Shown: positions 1 to 9,185, counted from the stretch's first letter. The stretch: DNA of 64,000 nucleotides from Geodermatophilus dictyosporus (GCF_900115505.1 NZ_FOWQ01000005.1:186001-250000); one strand, 5' to 3'. A program made the numbers and translations. The notes: generated by a model from the letters alone, not told the origin.

Positions 1-1338
1 CGGAAGGACATCCGCCTGGAGACCCGGGTGACCGAGGCCGTCTGGGACGACGAGGACGCCCGGTGGATGGTCCGCACCGACCGCGGTGACCAGGTGTCGG
101 CCCAGCACGTGATCATGGCGACCGGCTGCCTGTCGACGTCGAAGGTGCCCGAGGTGCCGGGCCTGGAGACCTACACCGGCCGCTGGTACCACACCGGGCA
201 CTGGCCCAAGGAGGGCGTGGACTTCAGCGGCCAGCGGGTCGGCGTCGTCGGCACTGGTTCCTCCGGCGTGCAGTCGATCCCGCTGATCGCCGAGCAGGCC
301 GCGCACCTGACCGTCTTCCAGCGGACGCCGAACTTCGTCGTCCCGGCGCACAACCACCCGATCGACCCCGAGCACCAGCGCTCGGTGAAGGCCGAGTACG
401 ACGAGTACCGCCGGGCCAACCGCGAGTCCGGCTTCGGCATCGCGGTCCCGCCGGCGACCAAGGGGGCGCTCGAGGCGAGCGAGGAGGAGCGCCAGGCCCT
501 CTGGGAGCGGGCCTGGTACGACCGCGACAACAGCCTGGTCACCTTCCTCACCGGCTTCACGGACATGATCACCGACAAGGCGGCCAACGACACCGCCGCC
601 CAGTACGTGCGCGACCGGATTGCCGAGATCGTGGAGGACCCCGAGGTCGCGCGGCTCCTGCAGCCCACCGACCACCCGTTCGGCACCAAGCGGCCGTGCC
701 TGGGCACGAACTACTACGAGACCTTCAACCGGCCCAACGTGCGCCTGGTCGACGTGCGCAAGGACCCGATCGTCGAGATCACGGCCAAGGGCCTGCGCAC
801 CGGCACCGAGGAGTTCGAGCTCGACGCGCTGGTCTTCGCCACCGGCTTCGACGCGATGACCGGCGCGCTCACCGCCGTCGACATCCACGGCCGGGACGGC
901 CGCTCGCTCCGGGAGTCGTGGGCCGCCGGGCCCCGCACCTACCTGGGCGTCCAGATGGCCGGCTTCCCGAACCTCTGGACGATCACCGGCCCGGGCAGCC
1001 CGTCGGTGCTGTCGAACATGATGGTGTCCATCGAGCAGCACGTGGAGTGGGTCACCGACGCCATCGTGGCGCTGCGCGACGAGGGCCTGGCCACCATGGA
1101 ACCCGACGAGGGCGCCCAGGACGGCTGGACCAGGCACGTCGACGAGGTCGGGCACATGACGCTCTACCCGTCGGCGAACTCCTGGTACATGGGCGACAAC
1201 GTGCCCGGCAAGCCGCGGGTGTTCATGCCCTACATCGGGGGCGTCGGCCCGTACCGGCAGAAGTGCGACGAGGTCGCGGCCAACGGCTACGAGGGCTTCG
1301 TCCGCCGTCCGCAGCGCGTGCCGGCCGGCATGAGCTGA
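1..1338 (+). CDS. Baeyer-Villiger flavin monooxygenase, 5'-truncated by window edge
   Basis: Probable FAD/NADPH-dependent Baeyer-Villiger monooxygenase inserting oxygen next to a ketone carbonyl. The frame is open from base 1, so the FAD-binding N-terminus lies outside the window; 445 residues are visible. The family fingerprint FxGxxxHxxxWP appears as YTGRWYHTGHWP, followed by the NADPH Rossmann motif GTGSSG and the late LVFATGFDA motif. It aligns along its length with the next gene, so the two are tandem paralogues. The last residues RVPAGMS recur in two other enzymes of this island. A strong hairpin follows the stop. The substrate cannot be read from the sequence. Confidence 0.9.
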   Translation, partial: RKDIRLETRVTEAVWDDEDARWMVRTDRGDQVSAQHVIMATGCLSTSKVPEVPGLETYTGRWYHTGHWPKEGVDFSGQRVGVVGTGSSGVQSIPLIAEQAAHLTVFQRTPNFVVPAHNHPIDPEHQRSVKAEYDEYRRANRESGFGIAVPPATKGALEASEEERQALWERAWYDRDNSLVTFLTGFTDMITDKAANDTAAQYVRDRIAEIVEDPEVARLLQPTDHPFGTKRPCLGTNYYETFNRPNVRLVDVRKDPIVEITAKGLRTGTEEFELDALVFATGFDAMTGALTAVDIHGRDGRSLRESWAAGPRTYLGVQMAGFPNLWTITGPGSPSVLSNMMVSIEQHVEWVTDAIVALRDEGLATMEPDEGAQDGWTRHVDEVGHMTLYPSANSWYMGDNVPGKPRVFMPYIGGVGPYRQKCDEVAANGYEGFVRRPQRVPAGMS

Positions 1339-1367
1339 GGCGGTCGGCTCCCGCGGTGAGCCTGGCG

Positions 1368-1403
1368 ACGCCCCGCACGGGTCTTGACCCCCGTGCGGGG
1401 CGT
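1368..1403 (+). terminator. Hairpin terminator after first monooxygenase
   Basis: Perfect 13-bp inverted repeat: ACGCCCCGCACGG (1368-1380) pairs with CCGTGCGGGGCGT (1391-1403) around a 10-nt loop, 30 nt after the stop and before the next gene. There is no long T-run, as is usual in actinobacteria. Confidence 0.7.
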
Positions 1404-1499
1404 TCCTAACTTGTGGTGCAGGTCACACCGACCGGCCCACCCGCTCCCCGGACCCTCCGGCCGGGTCCGTGGACGCGCTTCCCCGCCGAGGAGCTCGCC

Positions 1500-3197
1500 A
1501 TGACCCAGCCCAGCCCCGTCCCTGCCCCCACCGACGGATCCGCGAGCGGACGGTCCGTCGACGTCGTCGTGATCGGCGCCGGGTTCTCCGGCATGTACCT
1601 CCTGCACCGGCTGCGCGGGCACGGGCTGCGGGTGCAGGTGTTCGAGATGGCCGACGACGTCGGCGGCACCTGGCACTGGAACCGCTACCCCGGTGCCCGC
1701 TGCGACATCCGGAGCATGGAGTACTCCTACTCCTTCGACCCGCAGCTGGAGCAGGAGTGGCAGTGGACGGAGAAGTACCCGACCCAGCCGGAGATCCTGC
1801 GCTACGCCCACCACGTCGCCGACCGCTTCGACCTGCGCCGTGACATCCGCTTCCGCACCCGCGTCGAGTCGACCGTGTGGGACGACGCCGCCGAGCGCTG
1901 GACGGTGCGCACCGACGGCGGCGAGGAGTGGACGGCGCAGTTCGTCGTCCATGCCTCGGGCTGCCTGTCGATCTACAAGAAGCCGGAGATCCCGGGGCTG
2001 GAGAGCTTCCGCGGGGCCTGGTACCACACCGCTCGCTGGCCGCACGAGGGCGTGGACTTCACCGGGCTGCGGGTCGGCGTCATCGGCACCGGCTCCTCGG
2101 CCATCCAGAGCATCCCGCTCATCGCCCGGCAGGCCGGCGACCTCACCGTCTTCCAGCGGACGCCGAACTTCGCGGTGCCGGCGCACAACCACCCGTTCCC
2201 GCCGGGCTACCAGGAGGAGATGAAGGCGCACTACCCGGAGTTCCGCGAGGACGCCCGGACGTCGATGCTCGGCATCCCGCACCCGCCGGCGGAGAAGGGA
2301 GCCCTCGAGGACGACGCGGAGTCGCGCCGGGCCCGCTACGAGAAGGCGTGGAACGACCGGGACAACACCCTCGTCGACCTCATGGCCGCCTACACCGACA
2401 TGCTCACCGACCAGGCGGCCAACGACACCGCCGCGGAGTTCGTCCGCGAGCGGATCCGGGAGATCGTGCACGACCCGGGTGTCGCCGAGACGCTCTGCCC
2501 GAAGGACTACCCGATCGGCAGCAAGCGGATCTGCGTGGCCACCGACTACTACGAGACCTACAACCAGCCGCACGTGCACCTGGTCGACCTCCGCAGGACG
2601 CCACTGGTCGAGGTCACCCCGGCCGGGGTCCGCACGACCGAGCGCGAGTACGAGCTCGACGCGCTGGTCCTGGCCACCGGGTTCGACGCGCAGACCGGCG
2701 CCCTGACGTCGATCGACATCCGCGGTCGCGGCGGGCAGCGACTCACCGACCACTGGTCGGCCGGGCCGCGCAGCTACCTGGGGATCGGCATCGCGGGGTT
2801 CCCCAACACGTTCGTGGTGACCGGCCCGCAGAGCCCGTCGGTGCTGTCGAACATGATGGTGTCGATCGAGCAGCACGTGGAGTGGATCTCCGACTGCATC
2901 GCCTTCGTCCGCGAGCGCGGGATCCGCACGATCGAGCCGACCCCGGAGGCCGAGCAGGCGTGGGTCGACCACAACGCCGAGGTGGGCAACGCGACGCTCT
3001 TCCCGACCGCGAACTCCTGGTACATGGGCTCGAACGTCGAGGGCAAGCCGCGGGTGTTCATGCCCTACATCGGCGGGGTCGGCCCCTACCGCGAGCGGTG
3101 CCAGGAGGTCGCCGCCAACGGCTACGAGGGCTTCCTCATCGACGGTGCCCCGAGTGGTGCGGCGGCCTCGGGACGCGTCCCGGCGGGCATGAGCTGA
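1500..3197 (+). CDS. Baeyer-Villiger flavin monooxygenase (full length)
   Basis: Complete 565-residue class B flavoprotein monooxygenase, probably converting a cyclic or aliphatic ketone to an ester or lactone. ATG 1500 is chosen because GAGGAG (1488-1493) lies 6 nt upstream; an upstream in-frame start at 1413 would add 29 Pro-rich residues. Visible motifs are the FAD Rossmann VIGAGFSGMYLL near residue 25, the fingerprint FRGAWYHTARWP, the NADPH motif GTGSSA and LVLATGFDA. It is a tandem paralogue of the preceding gene and also ends RVPAGMS. A convergent hairpin separates it from the minus-strand SDR. Substrate is unknown; the neighbouring acyl-CoA genes suggest the product enters beta-oxidation. 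Confidence 0.93.
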   Translation: MTQPSPVPAPTDGSASGRSVDVVVIGAGFSGMYLLHRLRGHGLRVQVFEMADDVGGTWHWNRYPGARCDIRSMEYSYSFDPQLEQEWQWTEKYPTQPEILRYAHHVADRFDLRRDIRFRTRVESTVWDDAAERWTVRTDGGEEWTAQFVVHASGCLSIYKKPEIPGLESFRGAWYHTARWPHEGVDFTGLRVGVIGTGSSAIQSIPLIARQAGDLTVFQRTPNFAVPAHNHPFPPGYQEEMKAHYPEFREDARTSMLGIPHPPAEKGALEDDAESRRARYEKAWNDRDNTLVDLMAAYTDMLTDQAANDTAAEFVRERIREIVHDPGVAETLCPKDYPIGSKRICVATDYYETYNQPHVHLVDLRRTPLVEVTPAGVRTTEREYELDALVLATGFDAQTGALTSIDIRGRGGQRLTDHWSAGPRSYLGIGIAGFPNTFVVTGPQSPSVLSNMMVSIEQHVEWISDCIAFVRERGIRTIEPTPEAEQAWVDHNAEVGNATLFPTANSWYMGSNVEGKPRVFMPYIGGVGPYRERCQEVAANGYEGFLIDGAPSGAAASGRVPAGMS

Positions 3198-3213
3198 CCG
3201 CCCTCGTGCCGCA

Positions 3214-3262
3214 CGTCGACCTGTGGTGGTCTCGGGTGCGGGGAGACCACCACAGGTCGACG
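3214..3262. terminator. Bidirectional hairpin between convergent genes
   Basis: A 20-bp perfect stem: CGTCGACCTGTGGTGGTCTC (3214-3233) is the exact reverse complement of 3243-3262, with a 9-nt loop. It fills the gap between the monooxygenase (+) and the SDR (-), so it can serve both transcripts. Confidence 0.8.
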
Positions 3263-3276
3263 ACGGGCGCGCGGCG

Positions 3277-4104
3277 TCAGACGAGCAGCGTGCCCATGTC
3301 CACCGGCAGCGCGGTGCCGGTCACGTACTTGGCCTGCTCCGAGAGCAGGAACAGCACGGCGTCGGAGATGTCGCCGGGCTGCACCGGGCCGTGCTCCATG
3401 ACGTTGGCCATCCACCCGGGCGGGGCGTCGGCCTGCAGGTCCCTGCTGAAGAACTCGTTGCTGATCATCGGGGTGTCGACCCCGGCCGGGACGACCGTGT
3501 TGACCCGGATGCCGTACCGGCCCAGCGCCATCGCGTAGTTGCGCATCAGCGACAGGACGCCGGACTTGGCCGCCCCGTAGGCCATGTGCCCCGGGTTGAG
3601 CATCTCGGTCTTGTACGCGACACCGCGGAAGCTCGACGTCGACCCGGTGATGACGATCGCGCCGCCGCGGCCGCGCTCGACCATGCCCGGCGTCACCGCG
3701 CGCAGCGTGAAGAAGACGCCGGACAGGTTGGTGGCCACGGTGTCGTACCAGGCCTCCAGCCGCTGGGCGTGCGGGCCGGTCGAGGGCAGGATGCCGGCGT
3801 TGGCGCAGACCAGGTCGATCCCGCCGAACTGCTGCTCCACCTGCCGCACGGCGGCCTCGACCTGCTCGACGTCGCGCACGTCGGCCTGGATGCCGAGGAA
3901 CTGCCGGCCGTGCTCGCGCACCAGCTTCTCGGTCTCGGCCAGGTCGTCGGGCGTGGACATCGCATACTGCACCGAGTCGAACTGCCGGCAGACGTCGACC
4001 ACCGCGACGTCGGCGCCCTCGGCCGCGAGCCGCACCGCGTGCGAGCGGCCCTGGCCGCGCGCCCCACCGGTGACCAGGGCGACCCTGCCCTCGAAACGTG
4101 CCAT
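3277..4104 (-). CDS. Mycofactocin-coupled SDR family oxidoreductase
   Basis: 275-residue short-chain dehydrogenase/reductase. It has the cofactor motif TGGARGQGRSHAVRLA near residue 14, NAG of the core fold, and the catalytic YGAAK. The segment VDVCRQFDSVQYAMSTPDD after beta-2 is the insertion typical of the mycofactocin-dependent SDR group (TIGR03971-like), whose NAD(H) is tightly bound and reoxidised by mycofactocin. That makes an alcohol dehydrogenase role likely. ATG 4104 is preceded by GGAGGAG. It is the last gene of a three-gene minus-strand operon, 20 nt after the LLM oxidoreductase. The mycofactocin assignment rests on family resemblance; no mft genes are in the window. Confidence 0.88.
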   Translation of the reverse strand: MARFEGRVALVTGGARGQGRSHAVRLAAEGADVAVVDVCRQFDSVQYAMSTPDDLAETEKLVREHGRQFLGIQADVRDVEQVEAAVRQVEQQFGGIDLVCANAGILPSTGPHAQRLEAWYDTVATNLSGVFFTLRAVTPGMVERGRGGAIVITGSTSSFRGVAYKTEMLNPGHMAYGAAKSGVLSLMRNYAMALGRYGIRVNTVVPAGVDTPMISNEFFSRDLQADAPPGWMANVMEHGPVQPGDISDAVLFLLSEQAKYVTGTALPVDMGTLLV

Positions 4105-4124
4105 CTCTCCTCCGGTCCTCTCGC

Positions 4125-5171
4125 TCACGCCATGCCGGCCGGCACGGGTTCGGGCTGCGGGGTGGGCAGCGCGCGGATGGCCGGCACCACCTCCCGGCCC
4201 AGCCGCTCGATGGCGGCGATGGTCTCGTCGGCCGACATCGACGGCCACTGCGGGCGCAGCAGCAGCGGGTCGACCGGGAAGCGGGTGCACAGGTCGGTCA
4301 GCTGCGCCACGACCTCGGCGTCGGTGCCCACGACGGCGTGCTGGGCCACGGCGGTGAGGAAGTCGCGGTCGAGGGTCTCGGCGTCGCCGGCGTGCGCCAT
4401 GCCCTTGCTCGCGTAGGACAGGTACTTCCCCTTCGACACCCGCGCGTACTCGACCAGCGCCGCGTCGCGGGAGTCGGCGACGAGCACGTTGCGGCGCACC
4501 GGCTGCGGGCCGAAGGGCTTGCCGCGAGCGGCGAAGCCCTCGCGCACGGCGGCGAAGCGCTCCTCGATCTCGTCGTAGGTGGCCTCCGGTGTCACCGGGA
4601 AGGCGTCGCCGAACCGCCCGGCCCGGCGCGCTCCCGCGACGCTCTGGGCACCGACCCAGATCGGCGGGTGCGGGTCCTGCACCGGCCGCAGGTGCGGCGT
4701 GACGCCCTCGAGCTGCCAGAACCGGCCGTGGTGGGTGACCTCGTCCTGGGTCCAGAGCTTGACCAGCAGCTCGAGGATCTCGTCCGTGCGGGCGGCGCGC
4801 TCCTTGAAGGGGACGCCGAGGTACTCGAACTCCTCGGGGCGGTAGCCGATGCCGGCACCGAAGACCAGCCGGCCCTCGGTCACCACGTCGAGGGTGGCGA
4901 GCTCCTCGGCCAGCAGCACCGGGTGGTACAGCGGCGCGATCATGATCTGGGTGGCCAGCCGGGTCTCCCGGTCGCACTCGGCGGCCAACCGGGCCAGCAG
5001 CGGCACCGGTTGCAGCCAGCGCAGGTCGCCGTAGAGGAAGTGCTGGCCGATGGCGATGTAGCTCATCCCGGCCCGTTGGGCGGCGGCGACGATGCGCCGC
5101 ACGTCGTCGAACTGCTGGGCGGGCGGAACGGAGCTCGGGACGTCGGAGAGCAGCATGCCGACGGCGACCAT
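4125..5171 (-). CDS. LLM-class flavin/F420-dependent oxidoreductase
   Basis: 348-residue luciferase-like TIM-barrel oxidoreductase. Recognisable segments are the early beta-strand MSYIAIGQHF, the LATQIMIAPLYHPVLLAEE region, GRLVFGAGIGYRPEEFE and PPIWVGAQS, all typical of the family that uses FMN or coenzyme F420. A purine-rich GAGAGAAGAGG precedes ATG 5171. It is the middle gene of the minus operon. The C-terminus is VPAGMA, almost the tail of the two monooxygenases although the folds are unrelated. Choice between FMN and F420 and the substrate cannot be settled here. Confidence 0.88.
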   Translation of the reverse strand: MVAVGMLLSDVPSSVPPAQQFDDVRRIVAAAQRAGMSYIAIGQHFLYGDLRWLQPVPLLARLAAECDRETRLATQIMIAPLYHPVLLAEELATLDVVTEGRLVFGAGIGYRPEEFEYLGVPFKERAARTDEILELLVKLWTQDEVTHHGRFWQLEGVTPHLRPVQDPHPPIWVGAQSVAGARRAGRFGDAFPVTPEATYDEIEERFAAVREGFAARGKPFGPQPVRRNVLVADSRDAALVEYARVSKGKYLSYASKGMAHAGDAETLDRDFLTAVAQHAVVGTDAEVVAQLTDLCTRFPVDPLLLRPQWPSMSADETIAAIERLGREVVPAIRALPTPQPEPVPAGMA

Positions 5172-5198
5172 GGCGGGGCCTCTTCTCTCGATCGGAGG

Positions 5199-6329
5199 TC
5201 AGCGGGCCGGGCGGGTCAGCGTCTTGGCCAACTGGCCGAGGAGCACCTCGTTGCCGCCCTCGTAGATGCGCATCGGGCGCGCGTTGCGGTAGAGCCGCTC
5301 GATCGTGGAGCCGGTGACGACGCCGAAGCGGCCCGTCATCTGCACGCACCGGTCGGCAACGCGCGAGGCGGTCTCGGTGGCCGCGACCTTGGCCATGGAG
5401 GACCAGTGCAGTGCGCCCTGCGGATCGGCCGCGGCCTTGGACGCCGCGGAGTAGGTGAGCAGCCGGGCCTGCTCGACCTCCATCCAGCAGGTGCCCAGCA
5501 TCTGCGGGATCGGGCCGAGGCGGGCCAGCGGCTGGCCGAACTGCTCGCGGCCGGTGGTGTGCGCGACCGCCTCGTCGAGCGCCGCCTGCGCCAGGCCCAC
5601 CGCGGAGCCGGCCACCGACACCCGGAAGGAGGCCAGCGTCTGCAGCACCAGCGGGAAGGCCTGGCCGGGCTGACCGACGCGGGAGTCCAGCGGCACCCGG
5701 ACGCCCTCGAAGCGCACCTCGCCGATCACGTGCGGGGCGATGAGGTCGGGCCCGGAGGTCACCGTGACCCCCGGGGTGTCGGCCGGCACGAACACCAGCG
5801 AGTAGCCCGCCTCCTCCTTGGCCAGCACGGTGAAGAAGGCCGCCGCCGGGGCGTTGGTGATGAACGACTTGTGCCCGTCGAGCACGAGTTCGCCGTCGCG
5901 CTCGGCGACGGTGGTGGTGATCGAGCGCAGGTCCGAGCCGACGTCGGGCTCGGTCAGGCACAGCGCGGCGATCGCCTCGACGGCGAGCACCCGCGGCAGC
6001 CACTCCTCCTGCACCCGCCGGCTGCCGGCCACCGAGAGCGCGTAGCTGCCGATCCCCTGCATGGCGAACAGCGAGTCCAGGTGTGCCGACACCCCGCCGA
6101 AGGCCTCCCGGACGACGGTGACCGCCAGCGGGTCGACGGTCTCGCTCGCGCCGCCGTGCGCAGCCGGCACGGTGACCGACACCAGCCCGCTGGCCTGCAG
6201 GGCCTCGCGCATGACCGGGTCGACGTCGGTGGCGGCGTCGGCGTCCCCGGCGTGCCAGCGCACCTTGTCGGCGGTCTGCCGGGCCCGCTCGAGGAGTTCC
6301 CGGTGGGCGGCCGGCAGCTCGAAGGACAT
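5199..6329 (-). CDS. Acyl-CoA dehydrogenase
   Basis: 376-residue FAD-dependent acyl-CoA dehydrogenase introducing the alpha-beta double bond into an acyl-CoA. The N-terminal helical domain, the LTEPDVGSD middle-domain signature and the C-terminal IYEGGNEVLLGQLAK segment with the likely catalytic glutamate are present. ATG 6329 (MSFELP) follows AGGAG; a start 7 codons upstream is possible. It is the first gene of the minus-strand operon, divergent from the thiolase, so a shared 130-bp control region drives both arms. Confidence 0.92.
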   Translation of the reverse strand: MSFELPAAHRELLERARQTADKVRWHAGDADAATDVDPVMREALQASGLVSVTVPAAHGGASETVDPLAVTVVREAFGGVSAHLDSLFAMQGIGSYALSVAGSRRVQEEWLPRVLAVEAIAALCLTEPDVGSDLRSITTTVAERDGELVLDGHKSFITNAPAAAFFTVLAKEEAGYSLVFVPADTPGVTVTSGPDLIAPHVIGEVRFEGVRVPLDSRVGQPGQAFPLVLQTLASFRVSVAGSAVGLAQAALDEAVAHTTGREQFGQPLARLGPIPQMLGTCWMEVEQARLLTYSAASKAAADPQGALHWSSMAKVAATETASRVADRCVQMTGRFGVVTGSTIERLYRNARPMRIYEGGNEVLLGQLAKTLTRPAR

Positions 6330-6400
6330 CCTGGCTCCTCTCGGGTGCACCCCGCGGGGCGCGGCAGACGTCGCATGGCGGCCGACGTCCGGACGTATCC

Positions 6401-6426
6401 ATGTTATTGGTGCTCATGGTTATTGT
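6401..6426. promoter_or_regulatory. Divergent control region with TATTGGT-type sites
   Basis: The gap between the two divergent catabolic operons has an AT-rich island in otherwise GC-rich DNA: TATTGGT at 6405-6411 and a related TATTGT at 6421-6426. TATTGGT also occurs inside the palindrome upstream of the nearby GntR gene (9980-9986). I infer a shared binding site for that regulator or overlapping promoter elements. Confidence 0.4.
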
Positions 6427-6460
6427 GTCAACGACCACACCGACCTGAGGAGGCGGTCCC

Positions 6461-7651
6461 GTGCCCGCTGCCGTCGTCGTCGACGCCGTCCGCAGTCCCA
6501 TGGGACGCGGCAAGCCCGGGGGTGCGCTGTCCGGCGTGCACCCCGTCGACCTGCTCGCCCAGGTGCTGCAGGCCCTGGCCGCGCGCAGCGACCTCGACCC
6601 CGCCACCGTCGACGACGTCCTCGTCGGCTGCGTCGGGCAGAACGGGGAGCAGTCCGCGACACCCGGCCGGCAGGCGGTGCTCGCCGCGGGCTGGCCGGAG
6701 TCGGTGCCCTCGGTGACCATCGAGCGCAAGTGCGGGTCGGGCCAGCAGGCGCTGGACTTCGCCGTCCAGGGCGTCGTCGCCGGCGCCTACGACGTCGTGG
6801 TCGCGGCCGGCGTGGAGTCGATGAGCCGGGTGCCGATGGGCTCGGCCCGCGGCGACGCCGACCCGCACGGGCCGCAGGTCACCGAGCGGTACTCCCCCGG
6901 GCTCCTGCCGCAGGGCATCTCCGCCGAACTGGTCGCCGACAAGTGGGGCCTGACCCGCGAGCAGCTCGACGCCTACGCCGCCCGCTCGCACGCGCGCGCG
7001 GCCGAGGCCGCCGCGGCCGGCGTCTTCGACCGCGAGACCGTGCCGGTCACCACTCCCGACGGCGTGGTCTCCGCCGACGAGACCATCCGCCCCGGCACCA
7101 CCCCGGAGCGGCTCGCCGGGCTCAAGCCCGCGTTCGCCGGCCACCCGCTGGCCGCGCGCCACCCCTCGCTGCACTGGAGCATCACCGCCGGCAACTCCTC
7201 CCAGCTCACCGACGGCGCCGCCGCGGTGCTGGTGATGAGCGAGGAGCGCGCCGCGGCGCTCGGGCTCACCCCCCGGGCGCGAGTGGTGGCCAGCGCGGTC
7301 ACCGGCGACGACCCGCTGCTCATGCTCACCGGGCCGATCCCGGCCACCCACAAGCTGCTGGCGCGCTCCGGGCTGTCCCTCGACGACGTCGCCGCCGTCG
7401 AGGTCAACGAGGCGTTCGCCTCGGTGCCGCTGGCCTGGCAGGCGGAGTTCGGCGTCGACGACGACCGACTCAACCCGCGCGGCGGCGCCATCGCCCTCGG
7501 GCACCCGCTGGGCGCCTCCGGCGTCCGGCTGGCCACCACGCTGCTCGGCTTCCTCGAGGACACCGGGCAGCGCTACGGGCTGCAGACCATGTGCGAGGCC
7601 GGCGGGATGGCCAACGCGATGGTGATCGAGAACCTCTCCGCGAAGGGCTGA
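6461..7651 (+). CDS. Thiolase (acetyl-CoA acyltransferase)
   Basis: 396-residue thiolase cleaving a 3-ketoacyl-CoA with CoA. The nucleophilic cysteine lies in ERKCGSGQQAL (about residue 91), the catalytic histidine in ALGHPLGASG, and the second cysteine in MCEAGGMANA. GTG 6461 follows a GAGGAGG ribosome-binding site. It is the first gene of a three-gene plus operon, with 5 nt to the next start. Homologues work in fatty-acid, steroid or ring-fission product degradation; the specific chain is unknown. Confidence 0.94.
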   Translation: MPAAVVVDAVRSPMGRGKPGGALSGVHPVDLLAQVLQALAARSDLDPATVDDVLVGCVGQNGEQSATPGRQAVLAAGWPESVPSVTIERKCGSGQQALDFAVQGVVAGAYDVVVAAGVESMSRVPMGSARGDADPHGPQVTERYSPGLLPQGISAELVADKWGLTREQLDAYAARSHARAAEAAAAGVFDRETVPVTTPDGVVSADETIRPGTTPERLAGLKPAFAGHPLAARHPSLHWSITAGNSSQLTDGAAAVLVMSEERAAALGLTPRARVVASAVTGDDPLLMLTGPIPATHKLLARSGLSLDDVAAVEVNEAFASVPLAWQAEFGVDDDRLNPRGGAIALGHPLGASGVRLATTLLGFLEDTGQRYGLQTMCEAGGMANAMVIENLSAKG

Positions 7652-7656
7652 TCAGG

Positions 7657-8424
7657 ATGGACGTCACTGCAGGGTCCGCGGTCGTCACCGGCGGGGCCTC
7701 GGGCCTCGGCCTGGCCACCGCCCGCCGGCTGGTCGAGCGCGGCGTGCCGACCGTCCTCGTCGACCTGCCCACCTCCGCGGGTGCGGAGCGGGCGGAGGAG
7801 CTCGGGGGCAAGGCGCGGTTCGCCGCCGCCGACGTCACCGACCCCGAGGCGGTCGCGGCCGCGGTCGCCCAGGCCGACGAGCTGGCCCCGCTGCGCACGC
7901 TGGTGCACTGCGCCGGCCGCGGCGGGGCGATGCGCGTGGTCGACAAGGAGGGGAAGCCGGGATCGCTCGAGCTCTACGAGTCGGTCGTGCGGGTGAACCT
8001 GATCGGCACGTTCAACGTGCTCAGCCAGGCCGCGGCGCGGATGGCCGCCCACGACCCGGTCGACGGCGAGGAGCGCGGCGTCTGCATCCTGACCGCGTCC
8101 GTGGCGGCGTGGGAGGGGCAGATCGGCCAGCTGCCCTACGCCTCGGCCAAGGCCGGCATCGTCGGCCTGACGCTGGTGGCCGCGCGCGACCTCGCCAGCA
8201 GGCTGGTCCGGGTCGTGACGATCGCGCCGGGCACCTTCGACACGCCGATCCTCGCCCGGCTGCCCGAGAACGTCCGCGAGTCGCTCGGCCAGATGGTGCC
8301 GCACCCGCGGCGGCTCGGCGTCCCCGACGAGTTCGCCCGCCTGGCGCTGGCCGTCGTGGACAACCCGATGCTCAACGGCGAGACCATCCGGCTCGACGGC
8401 GCGATCCGGATGCAGCCCAGGTGA
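7657..8424 (+). CDS. SDR, type II 3-hydroxyacyl-CoA dehydrogenase-like
   Basis: 255-residue short-chain dehydrogenase resembling HSD10/type II 3-hydroxyacyl-CoA dehydrogenase. It has VVTGGASGLGLATARRL for NAD binding, an ADVTD acidic motif and the catalytic YASAK. The chain IAPGTFDTPILARLPENVRE is characteristic of this branch. It begins 5 nt after the thiolase stop, and its stop overlaps the GTG of the hydratase, so all three are probably co-translated. It would supply the ketoacyl-CoA for the thiolase. Confidence 0.88.
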   Translation: MDVTAGSAVVTGGASGLGLATARRLVERGVPTVLVDLPTSAGAERAEELGGKARFAAADVTDPEAVAAAVAQADELAPLRTLVHCAGRGGAMRVVDKEGKPGSLELYESVVRVNLIGTFNVLSQAAARMAAHDPVDGEERGVCILTASVAAWEGQIGQLPYASAKAGIVGLTLVAARDLASRLVRVVTIAPGTFDTPILARLPENVRESLGQMVPHPRRLGVPDEFARLALAVVDNPMLNGETIRLDGAIRMQPR

Positions 8425-9182
8425 GCGAGGTCCGGGTCGAGCGCGACGGCGCCGTCCTCGTCGTCACCATCGACCGGCCGCAGGCGAAGAACTCGATCAA
8501 CACCGCCGCGGCCGAGGGCATCGGCGCGGCGATGGAGCAGCTGGACACCGACGACTCGCTGTTCGTCGGTGTGCTCACCGGCGCCGGTGGCGTCTTCAGC
8601 GCCGGCATGGACCTCAAGGCGTTCCTGGCCGGTGAGAAGCCGCACGTGCCCGGCCGCGGCTTCGCCGGCCTCGTGGAGCGGCCGCCGGCCAAGCCGCTGG
8701 TCGCCGCCGTCGAGGGGCCCGCGCTGGCGGGCGGCTTCGAGATCGCGCTCGCCTGCGACCTCATCGTGGCCGGGGAGGGTGCCTCGTTCGGCCTGCCCGA
8801 GGTCAAGCGGGGTCTGCTCGCCGGTGGCGGCGGGTTGCTGCGGCTGCCGCGGAAGGCCGGACTGCCCAAGGCGACCGAGTGGGCGCTCACCGGCGACCGG
8901 GTCAGCGCGGCCGATGCGCACGCCGCCGGGGTGGTCAACCGGCTGGTGCCCGACGGGCAGGCGCTGGTGGCGGCGCTCGAGCTGGCACGGCAGATCGCGG
9001 CGAACGGCCCGCTGGCCGTGCAGGGCACCAAGCGGATCCTGGCCGAGGGCCCGTCGTGGCCGGCCGAGGAGGCCTTCGCCCGTCAGTGGGAGGTCTACGC
9101 GCCGATCCGCGCGTCCGAGGACGCGAGGGAGGGCGCGCGCGCGTTCACCGAGAAGCGCGCACCGGTCTGGCGGGGCCGCTGA
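8421..9182 (+). CDS. Enoyl-CoA hydratase/isomerase family protein
   Basis: 253-residue crotonase-fold protein. The oxyanion-hole segments FSAGMDLKAF and GPALAGGFEIALACD are clear, and LPEVKRGL carries the second acidic residue of hydratases. GTG 8421 overlaps the preceding stop (GTGA), indicating translational coupling. With the dehydrogenase and thiolase it completes a beta-oxidation set together with the divergent acyl-CoA dehydrogenase. Some crotonases are isomerases or hydrolases, so hydratase activity is inferred from context. It ends 3 nt from the convergent GntR gene. Confidence 0.9.
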   Translation: MSEVRVERDGAVLVVTIDRPQAKNSINTAAAEGIGAAMEQLDTDDSLFVGVLTGAGGVFSAGMDLKAFLAGEKPHVPGRGFAGLVERPPAKPLVAAVEGPALAGGFEIALACDLIVAGEGASFGLPEVKRGLLAGGGGLLRLPRKAGLPKATEWALTGDRVSAADAHAAGVVNRLVPDGQALVAALELARQIAANGPLAVQGTKRILAEGPSWPAEEAFARQWEVYAPIRASEDAREGARAFTEKRAPVWRGR

Positions 9183-9185
9183 GGG

